64,000 bases of DNA from Cohnella abietis. GTDB lineage: Bacteria; Bacillota; Bacilli; Paenibacillales; Paenibacillaceae. Location of the stretch: positions 5,859,501 to 5,923,500 of the forward strand of contig NZ_AP019400.1 of assembly GCF_004295585.1 (NCBI RefSeq), read 5' to 3'. The translations under genes and the position numbers were made by a program. The notes beneath the pieces are model-generated. The model did no database searches, had not been told where the DNA came from, and saw nothing but the letters and a program-made list of their open reading frames with translations. Below, one piece after another: positions 16,419 through 25,443 of this stretch. Positions within the stretch are counted from its first letter, which is position 1. Each line of letters begins with the position of its first letter.

Positions 16419-17176
16419 TTAAAGAACAATTTGTACGTAACCTAGGAATTATGTCTGAAGAGGATATTAACAAGCTCCAGCAAACTACAATTGCCATAGC
16501 TGGATGCGGCTGCATTGGCGGGTTTTCAGCTGAGTTATTAGCAAGGATGGGAATCGGACGAGTCGTTCTGGCTGACCCTGATACCTTTGATCTATCCAAT
16601 ATTAATCGTCAATGCGCGGCAACCCATCTTACTATCGGAATGTCTAAAGTGACAGCACTGAAAAATCATCTACTTGCTATCAACCCTGACCTAGAAATCA
16701 TCGAATATCCCGCTGGGATTAATGAGCACAACGTGGACGATTTCTTACAGGGTGTCGATTACGTCATTGACGCTATCGATTACTTTGCCTTTCCTGAAGC
16801 GGTAGCTTTACATCGTGCAGCTCGCAGCAATGGTTTGCATGTCATAACTGCCGTTGCATTAGGGTTTGGAACTACTGTGCTTACATTTGCGCCAGATGGG
16901 ATGACTATGGAGCAGCTAGCAGGAGTACCGGAGGAGATATCAATAGAGGATCTGAGAGGCACTACATTCCCGCCATCAGGGTATGCTGATCAACTGCCTT
17001 CCTATGTTACGATGGAAAATGTGCAGCAATGGCTTATCAATCGTACGATTCCAACCATTAGCGTAGGACAAGCTCTAGGACCAGGCGTTCTAGTATCGCA
17101 ATTGGTTCTTCATCTGCTTGGCAGAAAACAGCCCTTATTAGTGCCGGATTCTTTCCAGCTCCAATTCGAAGCTTAA
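16415..17176 (+). CDS. ThiF/MoeB/HesA-family adenylyltransferase (E1-like)
   Basis: 253 residues. The Rossmann ATP site is IAIAGCGCIGG (GxGxxG at about residues 30-35) with acidic ADPD near 54-56, followed by the conserved NINRQ arginine near 65 and VIDAID aspartates near 119-122. These are the adenylation residues of E1-like enzymes. The C-terminal part lacks the two CxxC zinc pairs and an evident thiolating cysteine of ThiF/MoeB, so a single activation step on a small carboxylate is likelier than sulfur relay. It overlaps the acyltransferase gene by ATGA and so is translationally coupled. No ThiS/MoaD-like partner gene is nearby. Confidence 0.8.
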   Translation: MIKEQFVRNLGIMSEEDINKLQQTTIAIAGCGCIGGFSAELLARMGIGRVVLADPDTFDLSNINRQCAATHLTIGMSKVTALKNHLLAINPDLEIIEYPAGINEHNVDDFLQGVDYVIDAIDYFAFPEAVALHRAARSNGLHVITAVALGFGTTVLTFAPDGMTMEQLAGVPEEISIEDLRGTTFPPSGYADQLPSYVTMENVQQWLINRTIPTISVGQALGPGVLVSQLVLHLLGRKQPLLVPDSFQLQFEA

Positions 17177-17213
17177 GCCGCTTAATCTGCTGGCAACAAT
17201 AAGCCTTACCTCC

Positions 17214-17256
17214 AGCCAAGAACCCTAATCGCGTTGGATTAGTGCTTCTTGGCGGC
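17214..17256. other. Hairpin between convergent genes
   Basis: CCAAGAA and CTAATC pair with GATTAG and TTCTTGG around a GCGTTG loop, with one small internal mismatch. It lies between the ThiF stop and the convergent SDR stop, where a two-way terminator is expected, but it has no T run on either strand. Confidence 0.45.
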
Positions 17257-17277
17257 AGGCCAGGCTCAATGGCTACT

Positions 17278-18117
17278 TTAAGCTAGTCCAGTCAGCTTAG
17301 CGCTGTAACTCCATACACTTTCTTGTTTGCTCTCATCATAAGAAACAGGCACGGAAGGCTTTTCCTTCGAATTAACATAGTATTTGCCCGTAACTCCCTC
17401 TAGTTCCGGAGAGGTGACCAAGTAGATAGCCGTCTTGGTTCCCTGCTCAGGCGACAGTGCGAATAGTCCAATGACTGGCCGTAGAAACTTAGGAATAGAT
17501 TTCATTGCGCTTTCTGTTTTGACGAACCCGGGATGTAATGCATTAACCGTCACCCCTGTTCCCTCAAGTCTTCTGACCAATGCATATCCGCTCATTATCA
17601 TAGCCAGCTTGGATTGTCCGTACATTTTCATAGGTGCAGCCGTTTCTTCTCCCTTGTATGTCTTCATGTTTAATGTCTTCGACATGACCATAGACGAGAA
17701 GTTGACGATACGCCCGGATTTGCTTGCAATCAATTTGTCTAACAGCAAATTCGTCAGCAAAAAGCTGCCTAAATGATTAACGGCGATGTTCATTTCAACA
17801 CCATCTTCATTTAACAGCGATTGCTTATCGGCAAATAATCCCCCGGCGTTGTTAACCAGAACATGAAGCTTATCGAACTTACTATCGAAATCCTGCACCA
17901 TACTGCGGACTGATTGTTGAGACGCTAGATCGGCAATCATAAGCTCAACAGAATCATTCCCCGATTGACGCTTAATTTCCTTCTGCGCTTCCCGTCCGCT
18001 CCGTTCGTTCCGGCATACCATAATGACTGTTGCTCCCAGCTTAGCCAATTCAAGCGAAGCTGCCTTACCCATTCCTTGGTTAGCTCCAGTTACCATACAG
18101 ACTTTACCCTTCATCAT
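17278..18117 (-). CDS. Short-chain dehydrogenase/reductase
   Basis: 279 residues of the classical SDR type, nearest to the retinol-dehydrogenase/WW-oxidoreductase-like group. The cofactor loop is VTGANQGMGKAA, and MVCRNERSGREA following the second strand suggests NADP preference. LHVLVNNAGG, the catalytic serine in VNFSSMV and the YGQSKLAM Tyr/Lys motif are all present, with LHPGFVKT after it. The substrate is unknown. ATG follows GGAGGGGTC (a second ATG is adjacent). It sits 62 bases downstream of an ArsR-type regulator on the same strand, a common pair in which the regulator controls the reductase. Confidence 0.85.
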   Translation of the reverse strand: MMKGKVCMVTGANQGMGKAASLELAKLGATVIMVCRNERSGREAQKEIKRQSGNDSVELMIADLASQQSVRSMVQDFDSKFDKLHVLVNNAGGLFADKQSLLNEDGVEMNIAVNHLGSFLLTNLLLDKLIASKSGRIVNFSSMVMSKTLNMKTYKGEETAAPMKMYGQSKLAMIMSGYALVRRLEGTGVTVNALHPGFVKTESAMKSIPKFLRPVIGLFALSPEQGTKTAIYLVTSPELEGVTGKYYVNSKEKPSVPVSYDESKQESVWSYSAKLTGLA

Positions 18118-18179
18118 GACCCCTCCATCGCATTTGCTTAATTAGATTAATAAAATCAGCGAATTGCCAGAGCACAGGA

Positions 18180-18494
18180 CTATTCCCCACAGCTGTATGA
18201 TTCGGCAGCATCGGCAAGCGATCTTAAGCTCGCAACGACGGTATCCCGTGATAACCAATAGTAAACCTCTTGCCCAACCTTCTGGCTTTCGACGATGTCC
18301 GCATCCTTCAATATTTTTAAGTGATGAGATATCGCTGGTCTGCTTATTTCGAACTGTGCCGATATTTCTCCTACATTGAAACGCTTAACATTTCCCAATA
18401 GAGTTAGGATTTGAAGACGTACCGGATCCCCGAGCGCTGTCAAGAATTTCGTTATGCTTCTAATATCCATAGGGTCGATACCTTGTGGCTTCAT
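18180..18494 (-). CDS. ArsR-family transcriptional regulator
   Basis: 104 residues, a winged helix-turn-helix dimeric repressor of ArsR type. It shows FLTALGDPVRLQILTLLGN, then VGEISAQFEISRPAISHHLKILKDADIVES (recognition helix) and the wing KVGQEVYYWLS. The metal-binding ELCVC of true ArsR is missing: the corresponding helix has no cysteine pair, and the only cysteine is near the C-terminus (SYSCGE). It therefore probably senses something other than arsenite. ATG is preceded by AGGGGGAGAGAG. It likely leads an operon with the SDR gene. Confidence 0.85.
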   Translation of the reverse strand: MKPQGIDPMDIRSITKFLTALGDPVRLQILTLLGNVKRFNVGEISAQFEISRPAISHHLKILKDADIVESQKVGQEVYYWLSRDTVVASLRSLADAAESYSCGE

Positions 18495-18609
18495 CTCTCT
18501 CTCCCCCTTGCGAGCGTAATCGGTAAAAGAACTTAAACCTATTTACTTATTACAACATATTCCATATTACTGCCTATGTCAATGACCCGCTCAGAATAAT
18601 AAATAATCG

Positions 18610-19413
18610 CTACTCTATCGATGACTTCCTTCTATACGCTCCGGGAGAAACACCATATGTGGCACGGAAAATACGATGAAAATAGGTATAGCTGCCAAAG
18701 CCCACGTCGACTGCAATCTGCTCAAGTGACATCAGACTATAATCAAGCAATTGCAGCGCATGGGACAATCTCAATTGCTGGACGTACTGCATCGTGGAAA
18801 CACCAAAATGAATTTTGAACAAATGCACTGCACGTGATACACTGAGTCCCGCATGACCAGCGATATCCTGAAGCCTAAGAGTGGAAGCCGCATTTTCCTC
18901 AATATAATTCCTCATCTTAAGCGCATGAAAAGCAGACAAGGATTGTGCAGAAGGAGCCTCTTCAATAGCGCGATCCAGTAGTAACAGAAGCGAATGGGCA
19001 AGCAAGGACATAAGCTCAGGATTCCCGCCGTTTAGTCTTCTATTTTCCATGCTTAATTGATGCCATAACCCTTTAATACGCTCATTCTCTGCAATCTTCG
19101 TTCGTGTCGGCCTCCACTTCTGCCCCCACCATTCGTCCATTCCCTCCCCCTTGCACAAAATGAAATAATCGCCGCTAGTTTTCACAGGCTCTCCTGCTGT
19201 CCCAATCCTAAGCTCATAGAGATCTCCAGGCTTGAATAATAGTAAATCCCCAGGCATAATGTCGACGATTTCCCCATCTATGAGCACCTGACTTATTCCT
19301 TCCATCTGCAATCGGATAATATAGGTATCGAGTCCATTCTTATACTCTTGTCTAAAGGGCTCGTTATGTTTGGAATATGCGCATAAATTAATATTTATTT
19401 CCTTAATATACAT
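18610..19413 (-). CDS. AraC-family transcriptional regulator of the GH30-GH3 cluster
   Basis: 267 residues. The N-terminal ~130 form a cupin sugar-sensing domain (VLIDGEIVDIMPGDLLLFKPGDLYEL). The C-terminal ~100 hold the two AraC helix-turn-helix motifs (LRLQDIAGHAGLSVSRAVHL and LEQIAVDVGFGSYTYFHRIF, then YGVSPGAYR). It is transcribed away from the glycosidase operon that starts at 19542, the classic layout for a local activator. ATG has GGGAGGAG nine bases upstream. An inverted repeat lies in the shared intergenic region. Confidence 0.87.
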   Translation of the reverse strand: MYIKEININLCAYSKHNEPFRQEYKNGLDTYIIRLQMEGISQVLIDGEIVDIMPGDLLLFKPGDLYELRIGTAGEPVKTSGDYFILCKGEGMDEWWGQKWRPTRTKIAENERIKGLWHQLSMENRRLNGGNPELMSLLAHSLLLLLDRAIEEAPSAQSLSAFHALKMRNYIEENAASTLRLQDIAGHAGLSVSRAVHLFKIHFGVSTMQYVQQLRLSHALQLLDYSLMSLEQIAVDVGFGSYTYFHRIFRATYGVSPGAYRRKSSIE

Positions 19414-19448
19414 ATTAGGATTCTCCTCCCCTAATTATAGAATAGCCA

Positions 19449-19468
19449 GATTGTACATGTTTACAATC
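19449..19468. promoter_or_regulatory. Inverted-repeat operator between AraC and GH30 genes
   Basis: GATTGTA and TACAATC form a perfect 7-6-7 inverted repeat at 19449-19468. It lies about 35 bases upstream of a TATAAT at 19503 that probably serves the GH30 operon. The expected -35 is poor, which fits an activator-dependent promoter. Confidence 0.45.
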
Positions 19469-19541
19469 ATATTGTTTCTACAAATTGAGCTCCTGTTCCT
19501 TCTATAATAATGACATATATCATTTTGGGAGGTTAACTACG

Positions 19542-20894
19542 ATGAATCACAGGAAAATAAGACTGATTCAGACAAGTCAGAATACAGGCGACCGCCTAAC
19601 CGAGCAGGCTCCACTGTACTTCCAGAAAGACGAAAAAGGCGTAGAGAATCAACTGCTTCAGGTTTATGACGATTTAACCTATCAGAAAATTGTCGGTTTC
19701 GGTGGAGCCATTACAGAAGCTTCAGCAGTTACTGCTGCAAAGCTAGGCGAAGCTAACCAGAAAAAAATTATTGATGCATACTTCGATGCGGACAATGGCA
19801 TAGGCTATACTCTTTGCCGTACGCATATCAATAGCTGTGATTTCTCACTTGGTAATTACGCATACGTCGAGGAAGAGGACCCTTCTCTCTCGAGCTTTGA
19901 TATTAGCCGGGATAAGGAAACACTTATTCCTTACATTCAGCAAGCAGCAGCAACTGCCGGAGAAGATTTTCTCTTATACGCTTCTCCTTGGAGCCCGCCC
20001 GCATGGATGAAGACAAATGGCGAGATGAACAATGGCGGTAAGCTAAAGCCGGAATACCGCGAAGCATGGGCCCAATATTACGTTAAATTTATTCAGGCAT
20101 ATGAAGCAGAAGGCTTGCCTGTATGGGGATTGACCGTTCAGAACGAAGCAAAAGCTGTACAGATCTGGGATTCCTGTATTTACAGCGCTGAAGAAGAACG
20201 TGATTTCGTCCGGGATTATCTTGGGCCTGCACTCGAAGCGGCTGACCTTTCCCGTATTCGTCTCATGATTTGGGATCACAATAAGGAAAGAGTGTATGAT
20301 CGTGCCAAAACAGCTTTCCTTGACGAGGTAGCGGCTAAATATATTTGGGGAATCGGTTTCCACTGGTACTCCGGAGATCACTTTGAAGCGTTATCCGCTG
20401 TTCACGATCGGTTCCCAGATAAGCAGCTTGTCTTTACCGAAGGTTGCCATGAAGGTGGCGTACAGCTAGGATCTTGGAAAAGTGGCGAACGCTACGCTCA
20501 CGACATCATTGGAAACTTGAACAACTGGATGTCAGGGTGGACCGACTGGAATATCGTGTTGGATGAGCAAGGCGGTCCCAATCACGTTGGAAACTTCTGC
20601 GACGCGCCTATCATTGCCGATACCCAAACGGATTCTCTGACTTATCAAAGCTCCTATTACTACATTGGACATTTCAGCAAATATATTCGTCCAGGTGCGG
20701 TTAGAATCGGCTACTCTAAATATACGGACAAACTAGAAATAACAGCATTCAAAAATACGGATGGAACTGCAGTCATTGTCGTACTTAATCGTACCGATGA
20801 GGAGCTTCCTTATATCGTTAGTAACAACGACGAGCTAGCAGAAGCGGTTATTCCTGCTCACTCGATTCAGACGTTGCTATTCCCTTGCTCTTGA
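19542..20894 (+). CDS. GH30 family glycoside hydrolase
   Basis: 450 residues without a signal peptide, so intracellular. It follows the glucosylceramidase-like GH30 layout: a (beta/alpha)8 barrel with the IVGFGGAITEASA opening, SPWSPPAWMKTNGEMNNGG, the acid/base glutamate in WGLTVQNEAKA and the nucleophile glutamate in LVFTEGCHEGG, then a C-terminal beta side domain. GH30 members act on beta-glucosides, beta-1,6-glucans or xylans. ATG 19542 has GGGAGGTTAACTACG upstream; the longer open frame lacks a ribosome site. It is followed 14 bases later by a GH3 gene, so the two probably finish off a beta-linked oligosaccharide inside the cell. Confidence 0.9.
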   Translation: MNHRKIRLIQTSQNTGDRLTEQAPLYFQKDEKGVENQLLQVYDDLTYQKIVGFGGAITEASAVTAAKLGEANQKKIIDAYFDADNGIGYTLCRTHINSCDFSLGNYAYVEEEDPSLSSFDISRDKETLIPYIQQAAATAGEDFLLYASPWSPPAWMKTNGEMNNGGKLKPEYREAWAQYYVKFIQAYEAEGLPVWGLTVQNEAKAVQIWDSCIYSAEEERDFVRDYLGPALEAADLSRIRLMIWDHNKERVYDRAKTAFLDEVAAKYIWGIGFHWYSGDHFEALSAVHDRFPDKQLVFTEGCHEGGVQLGSWKSGERYAHDIIGNLNNWMSGWTDWNIVLDEQGGPNHVGNFCDAPIIADTQTDSLTYQSSYYYIGHFSKYIRPGAVRIGYSKYTDKLEITAFKNTDGTAVIVVLNRTDEELPYIVSNNDELAEAVIPAHSIQTLLFPCS

Positions 20895-20908
20895 AAGGAG
20901 CCCAACCT

Positions 20909-23080
20909 ATGACTCAACATAAATGGACTACACCTGAAATTCGCAAGCGGGCAGAGGAATTACTTGCCCAAATGTCACTGGAAGATAAAGCGGGTCAGAT
21001 GACTCAATATGATTGGGGATTCAATCCGATTAATCCGGAAACGGGCCTTTCCCAGCGTGATGTTCTTCTAGAGCAAATCTCTGAGGGCAGGGTAGGATCG
21101 ATTTTCAATATATCCGGAGTCGAAGAAGCTAATCAGCTTCAGAAGCTTGTGTTAGAGAAAACCTCTAGTGCAATTCCGCTACTCATAGGCCGAGATGTTA
21201 TTCATGGCTATCGAACGGTATTTCCGATTACGCTTGGACAAGCTTCGGCATGGAACCCAGAGCTTGCTAGACAGACTGCCGCTGCGGCTTCACGTGAGGC
21301 ACATGCTGACGGTGTATCTTGGGTATTCGCACCCATGATCGATGTAACTCGTGATCCCCGTTGGGGCAGAATCGCCGAAAGTCTCGGTGAAGATCCTTAT
21401 CTGACAACGGAATATGCTAAGGCTTGGGTGGAAGGTGCTCAGACAAATGACGGTCCTGGTCTAGCTGTAGCCAGCTGTCCTAAGCATTTCGCAGGCTATG
21501 GATTAACTGAAGCTGGTCGGGATTACAACACGGTTGATCTATCCGATCGCGTGCTGCGCGAAGTGATATTGCCTCCTTTCAAGGAAGCAGTGGAGTCTGG
21601 AGCGCTTAGCATTATGGCTTCATTTAATGAGATTAATGGTATACCGGTCTGTGCCAACCGTTATTTGCTTACAACGATTTTACGCGAAGAGTGGGGTTTC
21701 GAAGGTATTGCCGTCAGTGATTACAATTCCATTCAGGAGCTAATCGTTCATGGTGTTGCTGCTGATGAAGAAGAGGCCTGTTTAATTAGTATCAAAGCCG
21801 GACTCGACATGGACATGTCTTCAGGCATCTATATTCGTTATCTTCCTAAGCTAGTGCGCGAGGGTAAAATTTCTGAACAGCTCGTCGACCAAGCAGTACT
21901 GCGGATACTAGCTGTTAAGCTGAAGCTCGGATTATTCGAGCATCCGTTCATAGAGGCTAGCGATTATGTGACAACTGGAGCCCTTCCTGAAGCACATCTG
22001 GCTCTTGCAAGACAATCAGCTAGGGAATCGATCGTATTGCTACGCAATGAACGTAATCTGTTGCCACTGAATAAAGCAGCCTTGTCTCTCGCTGTCATTG
22101 GTCCGTTAGCCGATAGCCGTCAAGATCCGCTCGGGTGCTGGGCAGCCGATGGTCGTCCTGATGATGTTGTCACTGTACTGGATGGCATAAAGAGTGCAGT
22201 TGGTGCTAACACAACTATCCATTATGCTGCGGGCTGCGACCTGACTTCTCAATCAGAAGCTGGCTTTGCCGAGGCACTAGATGCCATTCATAAATCAGAT
22301 ATCGTCGTTATGGCGCTTGGAGAAACCTTCGAGATGAGTGGCGAGGCTCGCTGCAGAACCGATCTCGATCTGCCAGGCGGTCAACGCAAGCTTGTTGAAG
22401 CCGCTGCTGCGCTAGGTAAACCAATAGTAGTCTTGCTATTAAGTGGCCGTCCTTTGACTATTCCTTGGCTGCTTGAGAAAGCGGACTCCATCGTCCAGAC
22501 TTGGCATCTCGGTGTGCAAAGTGGTCACGCGATTGCCGATATTCTGTTCGGTGATTACAATCCAAGTGGACGTTTGACAGCCACTTTCCCGCAAAATGTC
22601 GGTCAAATTCCGATTTATTACTACCGTAAGAAAACAGGGCGTCCTCCAGGAGGAATCTACACCTCCTACTATATTGACAGTACTACCGAGCCTCTGTATC
22701 CGTTCGGCTATGGTCTCAGCTACACCTCGTTCAAATATGAGTCCATTGCTTGCAAGGAAAATCAGATTAGCAAGGATGATTCATTACATGTCTCTATCGA
22801 TGTAACTAACACGGGCAGTCTCTCAGGAGAAGAAGTCGTCCAATGCTACATCCGTGACGAAAGCGCGAGCGTTACGCAGCCGCTTAAGAAGCTGATCGCC
22901 TTCCGTAAAATCAAGCTCAACCCTGGCGAGACGGCTACTGTTGAATTCCAAATTAAGTCTTCCTCACTTGCCATTATTGACGCTGACATGAATTTGACTG
23001 TCGAGCCTGGATATTTCACTCTCTGGGTCGGACCGAATTCCTCTGAAGGTGAATCCTTGCGCTTTAATGTTGTAGATTAA
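20909..23080 (+). CDS. GH3 family beta-glucosidase
   Basis: About 723 residues, full length for a three-domain GH3. Domain 1 is the barrel with FAPMIDVTRDPRWGRIAES and SCPKHFAGYG; the nucleophile aspartate is in GIAVSDYNSIQEL. The alpha/beta sandwich domain carries the glycan-binding and acid/base region (FEMSGEARCRTDLDLPGGQ), and a C-terminal fibronectin III-like domain ends the protein. No signal peptide. ATG 20909 is preceded by AAAGGAGCC; the stop of the GH30 gene lies 14 bases earlier. It releases terminal beta-glucose (or xylose) from oligosaccharides. The exact sugar is unknown. Confidence 0.92.
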   Translation: MTQHKWTTPEIRKRAEELLAQMSLEDKAGQMTQYDWGFNPINPETGLSQRDVLLEQISEGRVGSIFNISGVEEANQLQKLVLEKTSSAIPLLIGRDVIHGYRTVFPITLGQASAWNPELARQTAAAASREAHADGVSWVFAPMIDVTRDPRWGRIAESLGEDPYLTTEYAKAWVEGAQTNDGPGLAVASCPKHFAGYGLTEAGRDYNTVDLSDRVLREVILPPFKEAVESGALSIMASFNEINGIPVCANRYLLTTILREEWGFEGIAVSDYNSIQELIVHGVAADEEEACLISIKAGLDMDMSSGIYIRYLPKLVREGKISEQLVDQAVLRILAVKLKLGLFEHPFIEASDYVTTGALPEAHLALARQSARESIVLLRNERNLLPLNKAALSLAVIGPLADSRQDPLGCWAADGRPDDVVTVLDGIKSAVGANTTIHYAAGCDLTSQSEAGFAEALDAIHKSDIVVMALGETFEMSGEARCRTDLDLPGGQRKLVEAAAALGKPIVVLLLSGRPLTIPWLLEKADSIVQTWHLGVQSGHAIADILFGDYNPSGRLTATFPQNVGQIPIYYYRKKTGRPPGGIYTSYYIDSTTEPLYPFGYGLSYTSFKYESIACKENQISKDDSLHVSIDVTNTGSLSGEEVVQCYIRDESASVTQPLKKLIAFRKIKLNPGETATVEFQIKSSSLAIIDADMNLTVEPGYFTLWVGPNSSEGESLRFNVVD

Positions 23081-23084
23081 TTAA

Positions 23085-23145
23085 TAAAACCAGAAGAAGA
23101 GCACATGTCCCTCATAGAGGCCAGTGCTCTTCTTCTGGTTTAAAA
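23085..23145. terminator. Bidirectional terminator between GH3 and CE7 genes
   Basis: A perfect 17-base stem (AACCAGAAGAAGAGCAC against GTGCTCTTCTTCTGGTT) is flanked by T/A runs on both sides and lies between two convergent genes. Confidence 0.9.
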
Positions 23146-23164
23146 TATTGTATCCATAGAACAA

Positions 23165-24121
23165 TTAGTCCAAGAAAAATTGAATAGTACGATCAGTTAC
23201 GCCAGGCAAATGCTCGTGGCCGAAATCCGGATATACGACCAACTGCTTCGGAGCTGTCATCTTATTATATGCCGCGAACTGTGTGGATGGCGGGCATACC
23301 GTATCCATAAGGCCAACGAAAAACAAAACATCTCCGCGAATTCGATTAGCTAGAAATTGCAGATCGATATAACCGAGCTTCTCGAAAATTTCGTCCTCAC
23401 GCTCGTGTAAAGGATCGAATTGACGGAAATAAGTACGCAGCTCCGCATAAGCATCCTTCGCTAGATCCATCTGCCACGTTCGTTTATAATCGCACAGGAA
23501 CGGAAATACAGGTGCTAGCTTCTTTATTCTTGGCTCCAGTGCCGCGCAAGCAATCGTAAGTGCACCGCCCTGCGAGCCACCAACCGCATAGACGCGCTCC
23601 GGATCGACTTCCGGCAATTCAAGAGCAATACCGGCCAGTTGTGCCGTGTCTAGATAAATATGGCGGAATAATAGATTGTCTGGATGATCATCCAAGCCGC
23701 GAATAATGTGTCCATTTAACGTATTCCCTTTAACACCGCCGGTATCCTCAGATAAGCCGCCTTGACCTCGAGCATCCAAAGCAAGCACCGAGTAGCCTAG
23801 AGATGCATAAGCCAACTTGTCACACCAGTCTCCCGCATTCCCTGAATAGCCATGGAACTGCACAACAGCCGGATGTGGCTCAGATACATTTTTCGGACGT
23901 ACATACATAGCATGAATGCGAGCTCCACGAACTCCGGTAAAATAGAGATCAAAGCAATCAGCTTGAGGGGTTTGAAATTTGCTAGGCACAAGCTCAACAT
24001 TAGCATCAACCGCACGCATCTCCGCGATTGCCCGATCCCAATAGGCATCAAAATCCGCAGGACGGGGATTAACTCCTTGGTAAACTTTAAGCTCTTCTAG
24101 AGGCATATCAATTAGCGGCAT
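23165..24121 (-). CDS. CE7 acetylxylan esterase / cephalosporin-C deacetylase
   Basis: 318 residues, the normal length for the CE7 family. It is an alpha/beta hydrolase with the catalytic serine in VYAVGGSQGGALTIA, the conserved RGQGG motif in LALDARGQGGLSE, the aspartate in FFVGLMDTVCPPST and the histidine in YPDFGHEHLPG. These intracellular hexameric enzymes remove acetyl groups from short xylo-oligosaccharides. ATG 24121 has AAAGGATG upstream. It is convergent with the GH30-GH3 operon, and together they suggest use of acetylated plant cell-wall fragments. Confidence 0.92.
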   Translation of the reverse strand: MPLIDMPLEELKVYQGVNPRPADFDAYWDRAIAEMRAVDANVELVPSKFQTPQADCFDLYFTGVRGARIHAMYVRPKNVSEPHPAVVQFHGYSGNAGDWCDKLAYASLGYSVLALDARGQGGLSEDTGGVKGNTLNGHIIRGLDDHPDNLLFRHIYLDTAQLAGIALELPEVDPERVYAVGGSQGGALTIACAALEPRIKKLAPVFPFLCDYKRTWQMDLAKDAYAELRTYFRQFDPLHEREDEIFEKLGYIDLQFLANRIRGDVLFFVGLMDTVCPPSTQFAAYNKMTAPKQLVVYPDFGHEHLPGVTDRTIQFFLD

Positions 24122-24249
24122 TAAGAACATCCTTTCAATTCTTATGAATAATGGAAAACTAATCCTCATCTTACCATATTGTAAAGCGCATACATAACCA
24201 TTTTGAGCACTTAGCGACTCTAAAATTGCGACTATCCTTTTCTATTTTT

Positions 24250-24777
24250 TCATAACCAGCCCTCGCTATCCATTAAAGATTTGATTTGAGAAATGTGATG
24301 CTGATTATGCCAAACAAACCTTTGGAGCGCAGTATCTAGCGTAATTGTACCTAACACTTGAGTTCTTAATCCTCTATTAAACTCATCTGGTGCCAATCCA
24401 TTAAGTAAAATCAGCAGCCTTCTATGGAGCACCTCAAGAAGTAAAATTGACTCCTCTACTGGAATTTCCTTGTAATCGATTAGCTCTGCCCATAAATCTT
24501 CCCGATAAGAGTTCCCCAAAGGCTCAAACTCGGTTAGTGCCCTCTTGAATCGTAAGTACGCGTTCATATCGTTATCAGCCAAGTGATGCACGATTTGCTG
24601 AATGGTCCAGCCGTTAGGACGATAGGGAATCTGGAGCTGGTCAGGTGTAAGGTTCTCCACAAGACTTTTAAGAGTTAATGTAATATTAGGGATTTGACTT
24701 ATAACGTAGCTTCTATCTTCATCAGTTGGATTTAGATTTGGTTCGAATTGACCGATTGGAAAACGTATTTCATCCAC
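24250..24777 (-). CDS. DinB-family putative bacillithiol transferase (BstA/YfiT-like)
   Basis: 175 residues. The N-terminal RFPIGQFEPNLNPT and the four-helix DinB fold match B. subtilis BstA (YfiT). The three metal-binding histidines are visible: one in QQIVHHLADNDM and two in FVWHNQHHISQI. Members attach bacillithiol to electrophiles such as antibiotics. The start is GTG, with AGGAGG upstream. It follows a GNAT gene by 25 bases on the same strand, so the two may form a small detoxification unit. Confidence 0.82.
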   Translation of the reverse strand: MDEIRFPIGQFEPNLNPTDEDRSYVISQIPNITLTLKSLVENLTPDQLQIPYRPNGWTIQQIVHHLADNDMNAYLRFKRALTEFEPLGNSYREDLWAELIDYKEIPVEESILLLEVLHRRLLILLNGLAPDEFNRGLRTQVLGTITLDTALQRFVWHNQHHISQIKSLMDSEGWL

Positions 24778-24802
24778 TATTAATCAGCCTCCTGGAAAAT
24801 AA

Positions 24803-25351
24803 TCAGTTCTTATCTACTTCGTATTCAATAAGCCAGCAGTCTCGGTATTCTCCTTCGTGCCACTCGTTCTTTTCTAGATATTTCTTCTTTATAAATCCAT
24901 TCTTTTCATAAACACGCAGAGCTCTTGTATTCCAAGCTTGAGGATCCATTACTATTTTATTGGCTGACTTTTCATTAATAAGGTACCTAACTGCTAAATG
25001 AATTAAACGCGAACCAATTCCTTGGTTCCAATATTCAGTTTCGCCTATGAATTGATCCATTCCATAGATTTTACCTGTAAACTCTTTGTACTCATATTTT
25101 TCAATTTCTTCTTCGTCTATTTCATAGAACTGAATATAGCCAATCTCAGTTGATTTATATAGCACTATGCACTGCGTTATTTCTTCCACATCTTCATAAA
25201 AATGTTCCTTAACTAAGCCCATATCGTGTGGACGATCACGGCCTTCATAGTATTCCAGCACAGTGGGATCAGACAACCATTTAACGAGTAAATCTGCATC
25301 TTCAGATTCGAGTGTTCTAATACTAATTTCATTTTCTTGAAATAGAATCAT
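24803..25351 (-). CDS. GNAT acetyltransferase, AAC(6')-like
   Basis: 182 residues of the GNAT fold. The start ISIRTLESEDADLLVKWLSDP, middle YGMDQFIGETEYWNQGIGSR (acetyl-CoA pyrophosphate loop Q/R-x-x-G-x-G) and DPQAWNTRALRVYEKNGF followed by HEGEYRDCWLIEY match the aminoglycoside 6'-N-acetyltransferase group and its chromosomal relatives. Whether it acts on aminoglycosides cannot be told from sequence. ATG is preceded by AGGAGATGAAAATAT. It leads a probable two-gene unit with the BstA-like gene. Confidence 0.78.
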   Translation of the reverse strand: MILFQENEISIRTLESEDADLLVKWLSDPTVLEYYEGRDRPHDMGLVKEHFYEDVEEITQCIVLYKSTEIGYIQFYEIDEEEIEKYEYKEFTGKIYGMDQFIGETEYWNQGIGSRLIHLAVRYLINEKSANKIVMDPQAWNTRALRVYEKNGFIKKKYLEKNEWHEGEYRDCWLIEYEVDKN

Positions 25352-25443
25352 ATATTTTCATCTCCTAAAAATTTGTAGTATAAAGAAGAAAAAATCCCTA
25401 GAATGCCATGGGATTTCATCTGTATATCTATTTATAATGACAT

